Assembly (NCBI GenBank): GCA_900073065.1
Contig: FJOG01000058.1
Coordinates: 99,388-163,387 of the forward strand
DNA: 64,000 nucleotides
Direction of reading: 5' to 3'
From: Phialocephala subalpina
Lineage: Eukaryota > Ascomycota > Leotiomycetes > Helotiales > Mollisiaceae
Under the pieces are notes generated by a model. It was not told where the DNA came from and ran no database searches. It saw nothing but the letters and a program-made list of their open reading frames with translations. Shown one piece after another: positions 1 through 13,200 of the stretch; positions within the stretch are counted from its first letter, which is position 1, and every line of letters begins with the position of its first letter. The translations under genes and the position numbers were made by a program.

Positions 1-2109
1 GCTCGTTCTCATTCGAGCAATGAATGCTGTAGCAAAACAGTATAATGAAGGGGACGAATGGAGTGTGCAATATGGTCCTAAATAGGTCAGTTGTGGTCTC
101 AAGTGAACAAATGGTTGGCATCATCTGCGGAACGTCTGCCCAGGATTTGGAAGATAGACTAACCAGCCGGTGTAGTTCGTCATCATGAAGGACTCGTTTC
201 TATGCAAGATGCTAGTACATTCCTCGTGCAAGACCAAAGCGTCATGTGCCACGGCAACACAGTTTTCCGACGGGCAGCTTAAGCATCCTCTACGCGTGGA
301 AGCGACTTGGAGAAGAAGGGCTAATAATGAATATCGAATGAGTTTTTCGATTCTGATGTAGACACCTCGCATTTTGTCCCCCTCATAAGCAGTAGAATCG
401 ACCATGGAACTCTGAAATCTTTTATCAGTGGCTGTCTCCAAGTTTAGCTCCCGAATGGACATGGAAAACTTACCAGCTCCGCGTCATTGCTCTGCTTTAT
501 TACTTCCCGTACCTCAACAGCAAAGGCTTCTGCGAGAATGCTACGTTCATTTTGTGGCCGAGAGAGGCCAAAGGGACTGAACAGCTGGTCGTAGACTTTG
601 CCTTGAATTCTGGAATTCTTGGTGCAGAGAGACTCGCTCAGACTGGGGGGCAATGTAATCTCGGACTCCTGAATATTTGACGCCCTGCCAAGTCGAAGCG
701 AGAGGCTCTTGTCAATTCCGTAGACGGTCCAGAAGAGTTGGGACCTGGCAGCTATGAGAGAATCGTCTTTCTTGCTCTGAGAAAACAAGCGCTGGTAGCC
801 CAAGGTTTGGCAATGATTTGACGCTGCTGAAGAGAATGTCCAGGCGAGTGTGGCTTTGGAATTTTCAATTGCATATAGAGCCTAGACGCCATTTCAGCTC
901 TCATTTCGATTGCATGATTTCACAGTTGGAGATACGCACCCCAATGGTCAAAGCAGCAATCGTTTCCATCGAGGCAGACGAGAGAAGGGGAAATCGAGAA
1001 AGGGCGGTGTGAAGGTTCCGTCGGCACTGTATGGCATGGAAGCGATGTAACTCCGATCCCGAAATAATAAAGTACTCAGAAAACAGCCAGTAAAGATACC
1101 CATTGGCAACTAGGAACTCCGCTTCGGTATAGCCATCGACTGCGAAATATACGTTTTGACAGACTTCGTTAAAGGTTTTATGGGGAAGTATTTTTGCCAG
1201 CCATGACACTTTGTAGTAATCTGGATGATCTGATATCTTATCTCAGTGTATTTCTTTCCTAAATTGACACATTCAGCGACCATACCTTTGGCCCACCGAA
1301 GAACCTGCACAGCATCATTTAATGGTGGCATACCGCTGTCGGTCTTTGACTGCTCATTTTCAACCGCCAGGAAAGATAAGTCACGGAGGACATTGGAGTC
1401 ATCTCGTGGTCGTGTAAAGCATCGGAGAGATATAAGAGCATCGTTTGATTCCAAACCCAAGTTTATTGAGCTCCTACATTCCACAATGTCCCGGACAAAG
1501 CGGGAAAAGTGGACAGAATGATCTCTCAGAGGCGATTCATCCTGTTCAGCGCCAGAACACTGCGTTCCGGCTGCAGACGGAGCCCCAGCAGCATTATTCC
1601 AGCTAGAACAAAGGGTTGATTTGGTTTGTTTTGGCGCTGAAGAGAATTTGAGGTCTCTCAGGAGCAGCTTGATATCATCCACGGCCTCTGCAATATCGTC
1701 GATTTTCTTCTCGCTGAACAGAGAAAGAAGGAAATAAAAGTTAGCATATCTGAGGTACGAGTATGCAAATATTATCACCGGGACTTACTACTGAGCTGAA
1801 ATTAAAACCCTCTGTTTTGGTTCTGTGGTCCTCGAAGCCACAACACTGTGTGTGCAGTCGACTCTCGCGTTCACGCAATTGGAACAAGGAGACCCCCTAT
1901 CACAACCAATCTAATCCAGGAATAGTCAGCGCGTGATTGAAAGATTTCTCAATCGGAAAGACAGACCTTCCGAGCCCGACATTGATCGCACTGGTTTTTT
2001 ATTAGTATCTATTTGGGTCTAGCAGAAGTACAATTTGACTCACAGAACGCCGAGAGATGACCGCACGCCCACTCGACTGTCGACCAGCATTATTTCCGCG
2101 GATTTCCAT
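1..2109 (-). CDS. Zn2Cys6 fungal-specific transcription factor (3' end beyond window)
   Basis: Nuclear DNA-binding regulator with a Zn2Cys6 cluster followed by the Fungal_trans middle homology domain. I read ATG at 2109, an exon to 2044, then an exon from 1990 carrying CDQCRARK, then an exon (about 1903-1788) with the second half of the cluster (C-x2-C-x6-C, CSNCVNARVDC). The exon below 1734 continues into the regulatory domain. Splicing near 1290 gives RWAK-VSWLAKILP, near 943-880 gives LTIG-ALYAIENSK, and 163-78 gives GW-TILHTPFVPF; all are typical Fungal_trans strings (LGYQRLF, LFWTVYGIDKSLSLRLGRAS). The last exon (77-1) runs off the window. Oddity: the third Cys of the cluster lies one residue early and the join between the cluster halves is not resolved, so a small lesion or unusual intron is possible. 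The family assignment is secure; the target genes are unknown. Confidence 0.85.
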
Positions 2110-2461
2110 TTTCAATTAAACGATAATTCTAAGTATAATGGATAGCATTTTTTTTTTAGAGCAATGATGAAGAAGAGGATGGTGTCGATGGAAATGCGCG
2201 CGACGGAATCCCGCGGTATTGCGGGGCTGATTACCAAACGTAGCGCCGCTTTACAAGGCACTCTCTCCTACCAACACCCATAATCTTGGCATACGATATT
2301 TCGATGGTAGGTAACTTGAAGATATGATGTACAATAATAGCAGCCTTGGTAAATCCTATATAAGGCGAGCTTCCCTCCGGTCTCAAATGCTTCATCTGTC
2401 TGTACTCTTGTTCGCGTAGGGTGAAGCGAAACAGAAAATACTTGCATTCAGTTATCCCATT

Positions 2462-3909
2462 ATGAGCCCAAAGATTCTGATTACTGGCGCTGCCGGGTAC
2501 CTGTACGATCCAACGTCCCGAATGTTCACTAGTAGTTGACTTTTTGATAGTGGAGGCTCTCTCGTCGCGGACTTCCTCGCTGGAGACAGCACGGTGGTCC
2601 AAAAAGATCAGATCATCGCCGCAGTAAGAACCAAAGAACAAGCAAAAGCACTGTCAAACATCGGCATCAATGTGCTTCAAGTTGATCTGAACGACGAAAC
2701 TGCCGTAATCGAATGCGTGTTGCAGCACGAAAGTATACCAATCCCCAATCAGACTTGGCGCGAGGAACTTCACTGACAGTTTCATAGTCAACCTTGTCAT
2801 CCACAACGCAACTTCGATCGACCCAATGCCGGCTCTCTATTTGATCAAAGCACTCGGTAAACGACGCGATGTTACCAAGGGAGAAACTTACTTCGTTCAT
2901 GTAAGTAAAGATCATTGCGCACCATTCCGTATACTAATCACTGCGGGACAGACGTCAGGAATGAGTGCATTCTACGAGAGTGCTGGCTGGAACCATGGAG
3001 AAGTCAAAGACACCGATCTCGTGTTCGATCTCGAGAAGCAAGCAACTGGCGCCTTCCCTGTTCGAAAGGTAACACAAAACTTTGATTCCATTTCGAGAAG
3101 GACGGGTCTGACATGTTGCGCAGACCAACATGGCAGTTGTTGAACATGCGAAAGCACTAAGTGTAAATAGCTTCATAGTTGCTCCTCCCTTAGTCTGTAA
3201 GTGTTACTCTGGAAAGAATGATACTGTGTTTTCTCCGCTGACTGCATTCCCCAGATGGCAGAGGTACCGGCGCTTGGAACAAGCTGTCCACTCAGCTTCC
3301 TAGTTGCATCAGCGCTGGAATTTCGCAGAAAATAGTTCACAGGTTCGCTGGTAGTGCAGTAAGGGACCCAATTTACAAGCAATGGAGCATTGATACTGAA
3401 AAGTCCTATAGACTGCGAAAGGTGTGCACATTTCAGATCTTGTTGCCTTTTACAGGCTGTTGTTGGAGGGGATTTTGCAGAAGCAGAGTCTCCCCAGCGG
3501 AGAGCTGGGCTACTATTTCCCACTGGCCCATGATTTGAATTGGGGAGAAGCATTGGCGCATGTCGCTGTGGCTCTCAACGCTCGCGGTCTCGTGACAGAC
3601 TCCAAGGCACGGATCTGGGCTAGTGATGAAGTTGCCGCGCAAGCGCTCCATATCCCACTTACCTTCCTACATATTCTGTACAACTCCAGGTAAGATCTTC
3701 TTGAGAGATTTGAAAGCCAGTAGAGTCGTCCTAACAAGTAATTTAGCTCGAAATCAATTGCCGAGAACAAGTACAAACTTGGTTGGGAACCAAAGTGGAA
3801 TAAGGAAAGGTTTCTGCAGAGTATGGATGATGAAGTGCAAGCTGTGATTGAGGCAAATGGGGCGAGGAGCAGTCTGCTTGACTCTGTCTACAACTCTGTC
3901 GCAAGATAG
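2462..3909 (+). CDS. NAD(P)-dependent epimerase/dehydratase (extended SDR)
   Basis: Eight exons (2462-2502, 2551-2732, 2788-2900, 2952-3068, 3124-3196, 3255-3358, 3412-3689, 3747-3909) join in frame to 356 residues, all with GT...AG introns. The N-terminus has the Rossmann nucleotide-binding motif ITGAAGYLGG (residues about 6-15), then an acidic DLND after strand beta-3, VIHNATS, and PPLVYGRGTG with an NK after it, as in the extended SDR family (NAD-dependent epimerase/3-beta-HSD-like). The catalytic YxxxK position appears to read FPVRK, which would remove the usual Tyr. The substrate is unknown. The gene is convergent with the PLP enzyme at 4209-6183. It looks intact, unlike the two related genes at 23-26 kb. 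Confidence 0.85.
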
Positions 3910-4208
3910 CTTGCACAACAAAAATAGTTAGTCCAGACAAAGCACGTGATCAACGCGTCACACTCAACATTAGGCTGGACCTCTTCAGAGCGAGAGCAAG
4001 TTTGGGAGCAGTATAAACATGCATGAATTCTTAAATGATACGAACAAGATAACAAAAGCCATTTTATAAACGCCAGTGAATATCAGAAAGTCTCGGAACT
4101 CAACTCCATCGCAGAAAATGCAGCACAACACCTCCCACGCAGCTACAAAAAACACCTCCCATGGATACATCACTTCCTCGAAATCGGTTCAAGCCAGCTC
4201 TAATCATC

Positions 4209-6183
4209 TCAAGCAGTAACACCAACAGAACTCTGTTTCCTCGCCTTACTCTTCCACAAATTCTTCAACCCTTTCTTCTCATTCTCAACCTCAAACACTT
4301 CTGGCTCGTACGCTTGCTGGAAGCTGAGTATCGATTCAAAATCAGCCCTTATGCTCTTAGTCTGCTGAGGTATCGGAGTCGGATGTGGAGGCCTCCTCAA
4401 CGGTACCGTCGGCCGAGACACGTCGTAAACCTGCACTTGGCGATGCGCTGTCGTATCAACCGATGGTGATCGTCCATTCCTCGTCGGTGGTCGCGTTGGT
4501 GGTCTTGAATCTCCAACATAACTTGGCGGCATACTTCCATTTCCGTGATTCATCGTAAGAGTCTCGTGAGCGTACGCTTGTCCGAAAGTCTCCCCCTGGC
4601 TTCTCTCGCGATATGGCCTTTCGTCTCTTGGCTTCAACGTCAGTCTCGAGTTGATCTGCTGCTGTGCCGCCAGACTCCCACTGTATGTTCCCAGTTGCCC
4701 ACTCATAAACTCTTCTCTCAAAAAGTTGATGAACGTGTCCACATTGGACATAGTCGTCATTGCTCCAAGAGAAACGCGCACAACGCCTGTTGGCCTCCCA
4801 TTCAAGACCTCAGTCCCGGTCGCAGCCGCGTTGCTGCAATTATGGCCATCTTCCCACATCTTCTTGATACGAATCGGGTCATAGCCAAGATACGTCGCGA
4901 TACCGCCAGGATTACACAAGGTTCCGGCTCGGACGAAGATCTTCTTCTCGTTCGCGAGGGATTCCACGACTGAGGTGTATGGGGCGCAGGCGCCATTTGG
5001 AGCAAAGACGTTGAACGCCACGGTCGCGCCTTGCAGAGCCGAATTACCGTATCGAATCTCGGGATCCGTGTTGCATATCCTGCAAGCCGGTACACCAGTA
5101 GGATGAACGAGCGTGGGCATCGCATCGTAGAGTCTCTTACCCAGGAAAGTTGCATGCTTCGAAATCCTGATCATTGGTTCTGGGCCGTAAAGACGTTCAT
5201 GTGTATCGATGGCGGCATTGAGAGCAATAATAGAATGAAATGGCACCGTCCCATCTTCCAGACTCGAATGTAAAGTTTTGCGACCCTCATACCAAGGCTT
5301 CGACCCCAGAACAACAACGACCTCCACCGTTCCACCACCGAAGTATTTCCTTCCCCATCTCAGAATGTTGCCTGAAGATTTTCTGACGATAAGACCACCG
5401 AGATCCGGATAGCCGAAAACTTTGTAGAAAGACAATGCCGTGAAGTCCGGCGCTGAATCAGGGTCCGCGAACACATTGTTGAGAGGAGTCGTTGTAGCCA
5501 GTGCCGCTGCATCGAATAGAGTGTACGTATCCTGATGAACCTCATGTGCCGATCTCCTCAAATTTCCAGCCCAACTCAAAGGTAGTCTTCGACCTGTCAT
5601 ATTCGATTGTCCTGGATAGGCAAAGAGACCTAGTCTATTGCTACTCGTCTGATTCCCTCTGCCATCTAACCAATTCCCAACTTCTGTATCAGAGCGGAAG
5701 CAGTGGAAGTTGTTGTCTGTAGTTTCCCTGACGCCGATGACGCTGTTGTGGCAATCGATGTGGTAGTAAAATCTGAAGCCATCTTCACAGCCGTCGTCTG
5801 TGCGGGAGGCATTGCCGATGTCTTTAAATGACTCCATGACGAGTTTGATAGCGGCTGTTGCGTTGGCAACGAAGATCAAGTCGAAGTGTTCTGAGTCAGC
5901 GCCGAAGAAACGGAGGGTCTTTTCGCGAGTTTCGTCGACGAGATGGCCTGAGAGCATGGCTGGGTCGGAGGCTGAGTGGGGGTTCCCGTAGAGGTTGGAG
6001 ATGAGGTCTGCTGAGACTGTCTCGATGAGAGACTTGGCGTATATGGTTGCCCCTCCATGATCTAGATATGTCTTGCCTGTAGTTGTCAGTCTTCAGTAAC
6101 TGCGTTGTCAGAATAGAATGCCGACCTTGGAGCATCGGGTACTCAGTGGCTTGAAATTCGTCAACGTAGGGATTGTACGCCAT
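4209..6183 (-). CDS. Molybdenum cofactor sulfurase-like PLP enzyme (aminotransferase class V), no MOSC domain
   Basis: Two exons (6183-6126, 6076-4209) give 641 residues. The start MAYNPYVDEF is followed across the 49-bp intron by YLDHGGATIY, the opening signature of MOCOS N-terminal domains. The PLP Schiff-base Lys is in SFYKVFGYPDLGGL (about K238), and a Cys in RAGTLCNPGG (about C407) sits where MOCOS enzymes carry the persulfide Cys. Known family members move sulfur from cysteine to the molybdenum cofactor. The full enzyme ends in MOSC_N/MOSC domains. Here about 180 C-terminal residues are instead Gln/Pro/Arg-rich and look disordered, ending in a basic tail. It is therefore a stand-alone desulfurase-like paralogue, and its acceptor is unknown. 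Cytosolic: no signal peptide or membrane segment seen. Confidence 0.85.
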
Positions 6184-7853
6184 TGCTGGCGTGTTGGTGA
6201 TACAAGTTTTGTACATGATGCTTTGTCTATGAAAAAGAAATAAAAAAGCAGTGTTTCTCTGTCTGCAGGATATGAAGGAGATGATCAATAAGTAAAGAGA
6301 TAGAAATTGAAATGAGATATTGGAGGCGATAAACTGAATACTTTAAGGCACAGCTAAAGTGAAGCAAAAGAGGTGTGGAGAAGAATTCCAGCAATGTCCC
6401 TGATTGCACTCACGGTGTTTCCGTGTTTAGACGTCGCATGGCTCGAGGTGGTAAGGCTGAGGCAAAGCTACTTGCTTCCACAACCAGAAGAGAACTTCGA
6501 GCAGATTGTTTCCGTGACAGCCTCCAAGCAATTGCGGTGAGTACGTCATGCCATTTGATCAAGTAGCGCCTTGTCAACGGAGGTATTCGAAAGCTTCGCC
6601 TCGTCAGAGTACCTTCAGCCCAGGGTAGTGACTAAAGGACATCTATGAATGGACATTCAGACTTCTACTTCTACACTGGTAGATGTAAGCTGCGTCACTA
6701 AAACACCATTAATGTGCTTATAGATGTTGAATGTGGGAAAAAAGAAGCGCCGGTTGCATGCTGAGTAGCAAGTATGTCGGGGATCTGCTCTGGAAGGGGC
6801 CGACAGGCTGATACCAACAGCACAAACAAGAAACGTACTCTGTCTCCTGCTTACTGGTTTCCCCGGGGAATGAAGCCCCGGGATTCTTTATGTACAGCTT
6901 CGTCTGATGTAGACAAAGATGAGGCTCTCCGGGGATGCATTCATTGGTCTGCTATCACGTGGTACACCACTTATTCGGGGACCTAATGGGGTTCAGTGAC
7001 CTTCGTGCATCTCGCGTAGATCTCGCGTAGTCTGCAATCCTTTCAGCTGTCAACCATGACAGGAGGCGTTGTGGCTCATCTGATGCAATCAGCCCTGAAT
7101 GCTCAATTGTGCAGCAATGGGGAAATCCCAGCTACTTAGACGTTGAGAACAAGGGCTTGATCCTTCGGAGGCAGTCGTTTGATGGGTTAAGAAACCTGGT
7201 ACGGAGGTAGGGCCGGCACACAATTGTTCTAGAATCTGATGACATTCCAAATGTGGGCCAAGAAGCTCACAAGCTCACAAAGAAGTATTTTGACATGGGC
7301 AACGTTGCATGATTTTGTTGAAGAACAAGGTGCAAAACGGTTGCTGGCGAGGATCGGAGAGACCGAACCGATGCCAAGAAATATCTATATCTTGCGGCAT
7401 TCCTTGAGTTCTGCTGCATATGTAAAGAAATTTTCTTTCGTCTCCTAGCCTGTAAAGTCCGCCAAAGTATCTTGGGATCTTGGGCATGGGAAGGAATAGA
7501 AATGGGAGACTGGCATGATAAGCATTTTGATGCCTTTGCTCTATTTTCGCCGATCTCTGTTTGGTAATGCATCAATGGCAAGGGTAAGATCGACAATGAT
7601 CTTGCTGTGCCCTAAGTCCCTGCACTTGAGGAGCTTGTGAAGGCGGCTGCTCGATGTAGCGGACAGTACATTGTACTGTGGCCCCTTGAAGAGGTGCAGG
7701 ACGAATCGACTTAACATCACAAGCCCTGTGTTCCGATACGGTGTAACGCCTCCAAAGCTACAACAAAGCATAAGTTGACTGCGCCGAGACATAGAAACTC
7801 ATGGAGCGAGTCGTGGTCGATTGCTGATCCGGAAGGTGTGCCTTAGTACTCTT
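6184..7853. other. Intergenic, no gene recognised
   Basis: Only short open frames of at most about 110 codons without recognisable motifs. There is a GC-rich hairpin-like motif (CCCCGGGG ... CCCCGGG) around 6858-6882. The right end is the 3' flank of the DUF7580 gene; the left end is the promoter side of the PLP enzyme. Confidence 0.5.
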
Positions 7854-9929
7854 TCATGACTTCGCGAACTTCATGACCATCTTCTCCAATGGTTCCACAA
7901 CACTCTCATAGACCGCAGAAGTGAATTTCTTATTCTCCCAATCCGCTTTCTCTTCAAACATACAGGATATGCAACACCTGATGATGTGCTCCCATTCAGG
8001 CTCCTGTTCGGCAACACTTTCAGCCCAGTCTCGGGCGGTCATGAAATTGGTGAATTCATGCGGCTGGCCGTCTGGTCCCAGGTATCGCTTTCGAAACGGC
8101 TGGTCTTCGATTGCTTGACCATAACATATCTCAAGCAAGATAATACCTAGATTATTGAGGCTGTCTCGCGCAATAAAACGAACGGCTGGAGAACCCTGTC
8201 CGGCAACTGGGGGGATTGCATTACTCTTGTTTGATGCGAACGAATGGCGGACGAAAGGGTAATCAAAGAGAATGGTGGATCCGTGTTTGTAGAACAAGAT
8301 GTCTTGTTTTCCGAAGGTTTGGGCGAGCCATGGGGTGGTTTGAAGTTGTAGAAGAGACGATGCAAGAACACTGGCAATTTTGTGACGCTGTTGCCGATTG
8401 AAAGTCGTCGCTTGACCATCTTTGAGCAAAGTCTCCAGACTGATGCAGACAACGTTGCTAGGGACTTCCATACTCTTTTGTATAGGAACGAGCTCGTGAA
8501 AATGATCGTCCTCGTCCGCGAGATACCCAAGACAGGCTAATTTGGCATCGAGGACGCATAGTCGTGAGCACAAGTCTTTGATCTCGACGCCTCCATTACT
8601 CGCATCAGTATCCTGAGATAACTCTGGGTTCGGAGAAGGAGGTTCGGACACGGTCTGAGTAGGAAGCACAAGCGGAGGGGCGAGGTCCATGCGAACAGAT
8701 TTTCTGGGCTTTGTCTTGCGACCAAGAGGCCATACTCTATCTTCACGTTAGATGGTAGAGAACAAAAGAAAAGATAGATACGGATTTAGTACACATACCT
8801 ATGTTTGTCTGTATGAGACTCGTGCTTTGTCAACATATGCTGAATATTTCCACAGCTGGTTGGACCTGCAATATTGTTCATGTAGTATGGAGTCGACGGA
8901 GTGTCAGACAATGATGTGACGAGATTCGGACGCGGGTTGAAGTTCACTTGAGGAGATGATTTGTTCTCGAAGTTTTGCCGCAGTCTACCCAAATCCAAGT
9001 GTTGTGTATCAGAGGAAGGCCGACCAACGAACGACCGGAAGAGGTCTTTGGAGAGCTCGTCCATTGCTTTATCTGCCTTTAGCCTTATTAAGAATTCACG
9101 GCGTTTGGCATTTCTAGTCTGAGTATCTAACTGCATCTCAAACGCAACATTGAAATTCGAGGTCCAACCGCCTGTCGACCGTCGCTGGAGTTGAAGGTTG
9201 GTTCCATGAGGGGTGGTGCAGTCGCAACACCAGTTTCTTTTCAGAGCAGAGTGTAGACTGTTTGCGTGCCTTCTTATGCATTCGAATATGTTTCCCCACG
9301 TTGTATCCTTCCGAGTCGCTTTCATGCTTTCGAGTTTCTCGTTCGATTCAAGCAGCTCACGGAGCTTCCGATTTTGTGTTTCGAGTGCAGCTAGAGTTTT
9401 CGGTCCTCTCTTGCTGAAGCTGAGCCGTATTCTCTTCAATTGATAATCCCATTTGCTCGCACCGTTGTCTGCCCAGTCGACCTAATAAAGAAGAAGTCAG
9501 TCAGGCTGTGGGGTATCTGAGAGGGTGGGGGCTTAGTTGTACCTCGCCATTCTTCAACGAGAGAACATCTTGCAACTCTGCCATCAGTTTGGTCATCGTA
9601 TTTATGGTACTCATGTAGACGGGATATGATGTTCCAAGGTGCCTCTGCAGCACATCGACTAGATCTGCCCGATGCCATCCTTCATAATCCCGCTTCGTCA
9701 TGAAAAGTTGGAGCTCTTCGTGTGGGACATTTGCAGAGAGCAGGAATCGTTCGAGCATCTGGTCGTATAGCTGTTTCTCGATGTCGACGGCATCTATGAA
9801 GCAAATGAATTCGGTTCGGAATCGTTTCCATTTCAGCAGAGGCTCGAAGCCTTCTCTGTAATGTTCGGCAGCTGAGATGAGAAGTGGGAAACCGCCCAGC
9901 ACGAATCCAGCGATCTCGACTCCAGACAT
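7854..9929 (-). CDS. DUF7580-type fungal protein (degenerate kinase-like C-terminus)
   Basis: Three exons (9929-9543, 9481-8799, 8736-7854) join in frame to 650 residues. The N-terminus MSGVEIAGFVLGGFPLLISA is the short hydrophobic start shared by many fungal nonself-recognition and STAND-associated proteins, followed by an alpha-helical region (EHYREGFEPLLKWKRF...). The C-terminal 300 residues contain SLETLL, a helix ending in a conserved TPWL, LFYK, and an acidic LxxLGIILLEICYG segment that resembles a kinase C-lobe without the catalytic HRD or DFG motifs. That pattern is typical of DUF7580. The two introns restore GE-VDWADNGASKW and KHR-VWPLGRKTKPRK. Function is unknown; family context suggests a role in incompatibility or immune-like signalling. 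It is transcribed divergently from the composite zinc-finger gene, 318 bp away. Confidence 0.8.
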
Positions 9930-10247
9930 GGCTAGTGCGAGCCCTTGAGGAAATAGAAGAGAACGACTGAGTTACAACGAAATCCAGGGCTCAGAAAATC
10001 GTGATTGAGAGTGCAGAGACTCGCAGCCTCATCCATCGTATTGCGATGTTCATGGTCAGCATTCTGGCCAATTGCGGGGTCGAAATTAACGCCGAGCTGA
10101 GGTCCATGGGAGCTGCAGGTGGTGACTCGGAGCCTCACCATGGCCAGCAGGCATGCGCTGTGAATATATCTTCCATCAAGGAGCGAAAGCCAGCATCGCC
10201 AGTTGTAGAGGAGAGGTCGAAATAGAGCTTCGGCTCTTTAGGGAGGG
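9930..10247. promoter_or_regulatory. Shared divergent promoter region (inferred)
   Basis: The 318 bp between the start codons of the DUF7580 gene (-) and the zinc-finger gene (+) hold no convincing reading frame, so both promoters must lie here or overlap. No TATA box or defined operator was identified; this is inference from gene arrangement. Confidence 0.45.
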
Positions 10248-13200
10248 ATGTCTAAGTTCGTGGATTTCTCGCCCGGCGCTATTTCAGGCACGTCCCGAGC
10301 CTGGAAGCAACACTCAGACACCTTGCCCCAGGCGGCTCCTTCCCAAGAACAGCACCAAATCGACGACACCACAAAGCACAATATATCGTCTACAATCATA
10401 CCTGGTGGTATCGACAATGTATTGCCAATATCAGGTCTCTCCAATGACTGTCTCAAGTGCTATCAGATCCTCCACGATGCCCTAGCAAAGTCAACCGATG
10501 AGGAAGCGACCGAGCGAGGATACGACCGCGACTCATCACTCACTGAGATCTTTGACGTCTTGTTGAGATTCAGAGCATGGGGAGGGAACATTGCTGCTTT
10601 CAGAAGGGTCACTTGAAGAGCTCCCTTGACGCTCGACTGAAAGAGGCCAAGGAGATTCGTGAGAGGATCTTGAGGATCTTGAGAGATCTCAAACAATCTC
10701 TCGAGACAGGTTCGTCCTTTCCTATATTTGAGCAACTCATGAAGCTAACTCTTCACGGCTGCCCTTATTGTTTCTGGCTCGATTCCGAACGAAAGATGGC
10801 ACCTTGGTGCTTTGAGCGATTCAGACGATGATGAAGTTTCTAATACTGGTGAGGCAGGCCCCGAGACATCAGAACTCGAGGAGCTGTTCACCGCCATCAA
10901 AGCCGCCAATGGAAGCTTATTGAAACTTTCTTTGGTCATCCGTACTTCTCCCACTCGCGACGACTACCTGAAAGCTGCTTCGAGGTACAGCCTCGATTCT
11001 GTTTGGGATATCGGTCACGTGAGAGAGAAGTACGGATCAGCGAAGAGAAGCACGGACTGGTTGGTGGAACGCATGGGGAAAGCCATCACAAGAAGGCGTC
11101 AGTACCTGAAATATCGAGAGGAGCATCATGGCAAACTGTCTCGAGACTGGGAAGAAGTGCCAAAGGATCCGTTGCCTGATGAGCAGAGGACCATTGCTCT
11201 CACCAAGGCAACCACATTCGTGGAAGCCAAGGTGCTCATTGAAAAGGCCGATTCTGACGGCAAAGGATCCCTCGGATCGCAGACATCATACGAACCAACA
11301 GTCGTTGGCGAAGATGTTCATAAGCTCACTCCACCTGCACCTCCGAAATTTGCCTTCGAAGGCGTCCCTTTCGAGTTCGGGGAGCCTTTCAGATGTCCTT
11401 ACTGTTACACAGAGCAAGTGGTCAAGAATAAGACAGCTTGGAAGTAAGTTTCTTCTTGCAGCTATTAGCAAGTTCAATCTAATTGTATCCAGGAAACATG
11501 TTTTCAGAGATCTGAAACCTTACGTCTGTACCTTTAAAGAATGCGACCTCAAGATGTTTCGCAGTCGTAATGAATGGTGGCTACACGAACTCCACAACCA
11601 TCGAAGAGAGTGGATTTGCGCGACGTGCGATGCACCTTTCGACAGCAAATCCTCGTTCATTGGCCACCTGAGGTCCTCTCACAACACTACCCTGTCAGGT
11701 TCTCAGCTCGATGGCTTAGTTTTGAAAAGCGAGGAACCAATCAACAAGATCCCAGCTTCTGCTTGTATGCTTTGTGACGAATGGGAAGCAAATCTTCTCA
11801 ACCCGAAGCAGGATGCCAAAAGGGCATTTCTCAATGATGGCGCAAAAGTGGAGCCGTGTGGCGCCCTTGCTCATTTCAGAAGACATCTTGGACGACATAT
11901 GGAGCAACTTGCTTTGTTTGCTTTGCCGATGGCTGAAGGTGATAATATGGAAGACGATAGCGCTGGCGACGACGACGAAGTTGTATCCCGGCAAAGTGAA
12001 ACTTCTGAACTTGACCTCGGCGGTGATGCCAGACAACAAGACCTCGAAAAATTTGAAGCCGAATTTCTTGTAAGTGCCGCTATTATGACGCATCGAAAGA
12101 TTTTCAACTGACAACTACCTCAGAGGCGATTCTCTCCGATAATGACCTACGTTGAAATGGAGGTCATTCTGCAGACAGTAACACCCAGACCAGACCTAGT
12201 GCAGAACATTCTGGACGTCTTCAAGACTGGATCGACAGAAAAACTTAAGGGGCTTGGAGACCAGCTTTTGAAAGTCTATGCTGCGGTTTCAAAGCCCGGC
12301 GACGCCAAACCCAATCCAGACACTTCGGCTCTCGGCGAAGGTGGTCGTATCACTCATGTCGATGTTGCAACTTCAGACAATTTGACCATTAATAGGCTGG
12401 AAGATGACGGCGTTGGCGCTGGCGACGACGTGGCCCCCCAACTTGATGCTGGCGACACTGTGAGCATCCCAACTCCTGCTTCAATGGGACCTCCTTCGAC
12501 TCCTGGAAATCGGAATCAGACGCTACAACCATCTACAATACCAGTCCCTAAAGGCCAGATTGGAGGCATTGAGGCTCCACCTCCAGCGACCACGGGACAG
12601 TCCGTTCCAGCTCCTGTACGTATAATTGGCCCCCTCTATTGACTCTATTCTCAGTACTGTCTATCATTATTCCCAACGATCAAGTTTTCTCTCGGGGCGT
12701 AGCAAAGTGCCACAAATAGCTTCGCGATTTAGTACCGCAATTAATGAGAAACGTAGCTAACACTCTCCAGCCTCCACCTCCAGCATGGCTGATAGCAGGC
12801 CTTAATGACCTTCTTAAGACATACCCTTCGGACCGATTCGAAGGCGTGATGCGATATTTCGCTATCAATACAATAGCGGAACTGCCTGTAGCACGACCAC
12901 CGCAAGGGCAACCTATACCCGATAACATCAAATTCATGTACTTGCCGCGGATACGCTGTCAGGATTGTCCTGGAAAACTATATACTACTGGTCCCGAAAT
13001 GACTACTGCCAACTTCGAAGTACATTTGATGAACAGACATCATAGAGAGCGCGTGGAATCTCGTCTGGCTGCCTCCGTTGCCTCGGACCGCCATCCTAGT
13101 GGTGACCTCCCTCAAACTACGCCATATGATCCCGAGCTGGATGATTCAGTCCTACCTGACGGCATGTACAAAGGCCAAGGAAGCCTTAGTCATGACACTA

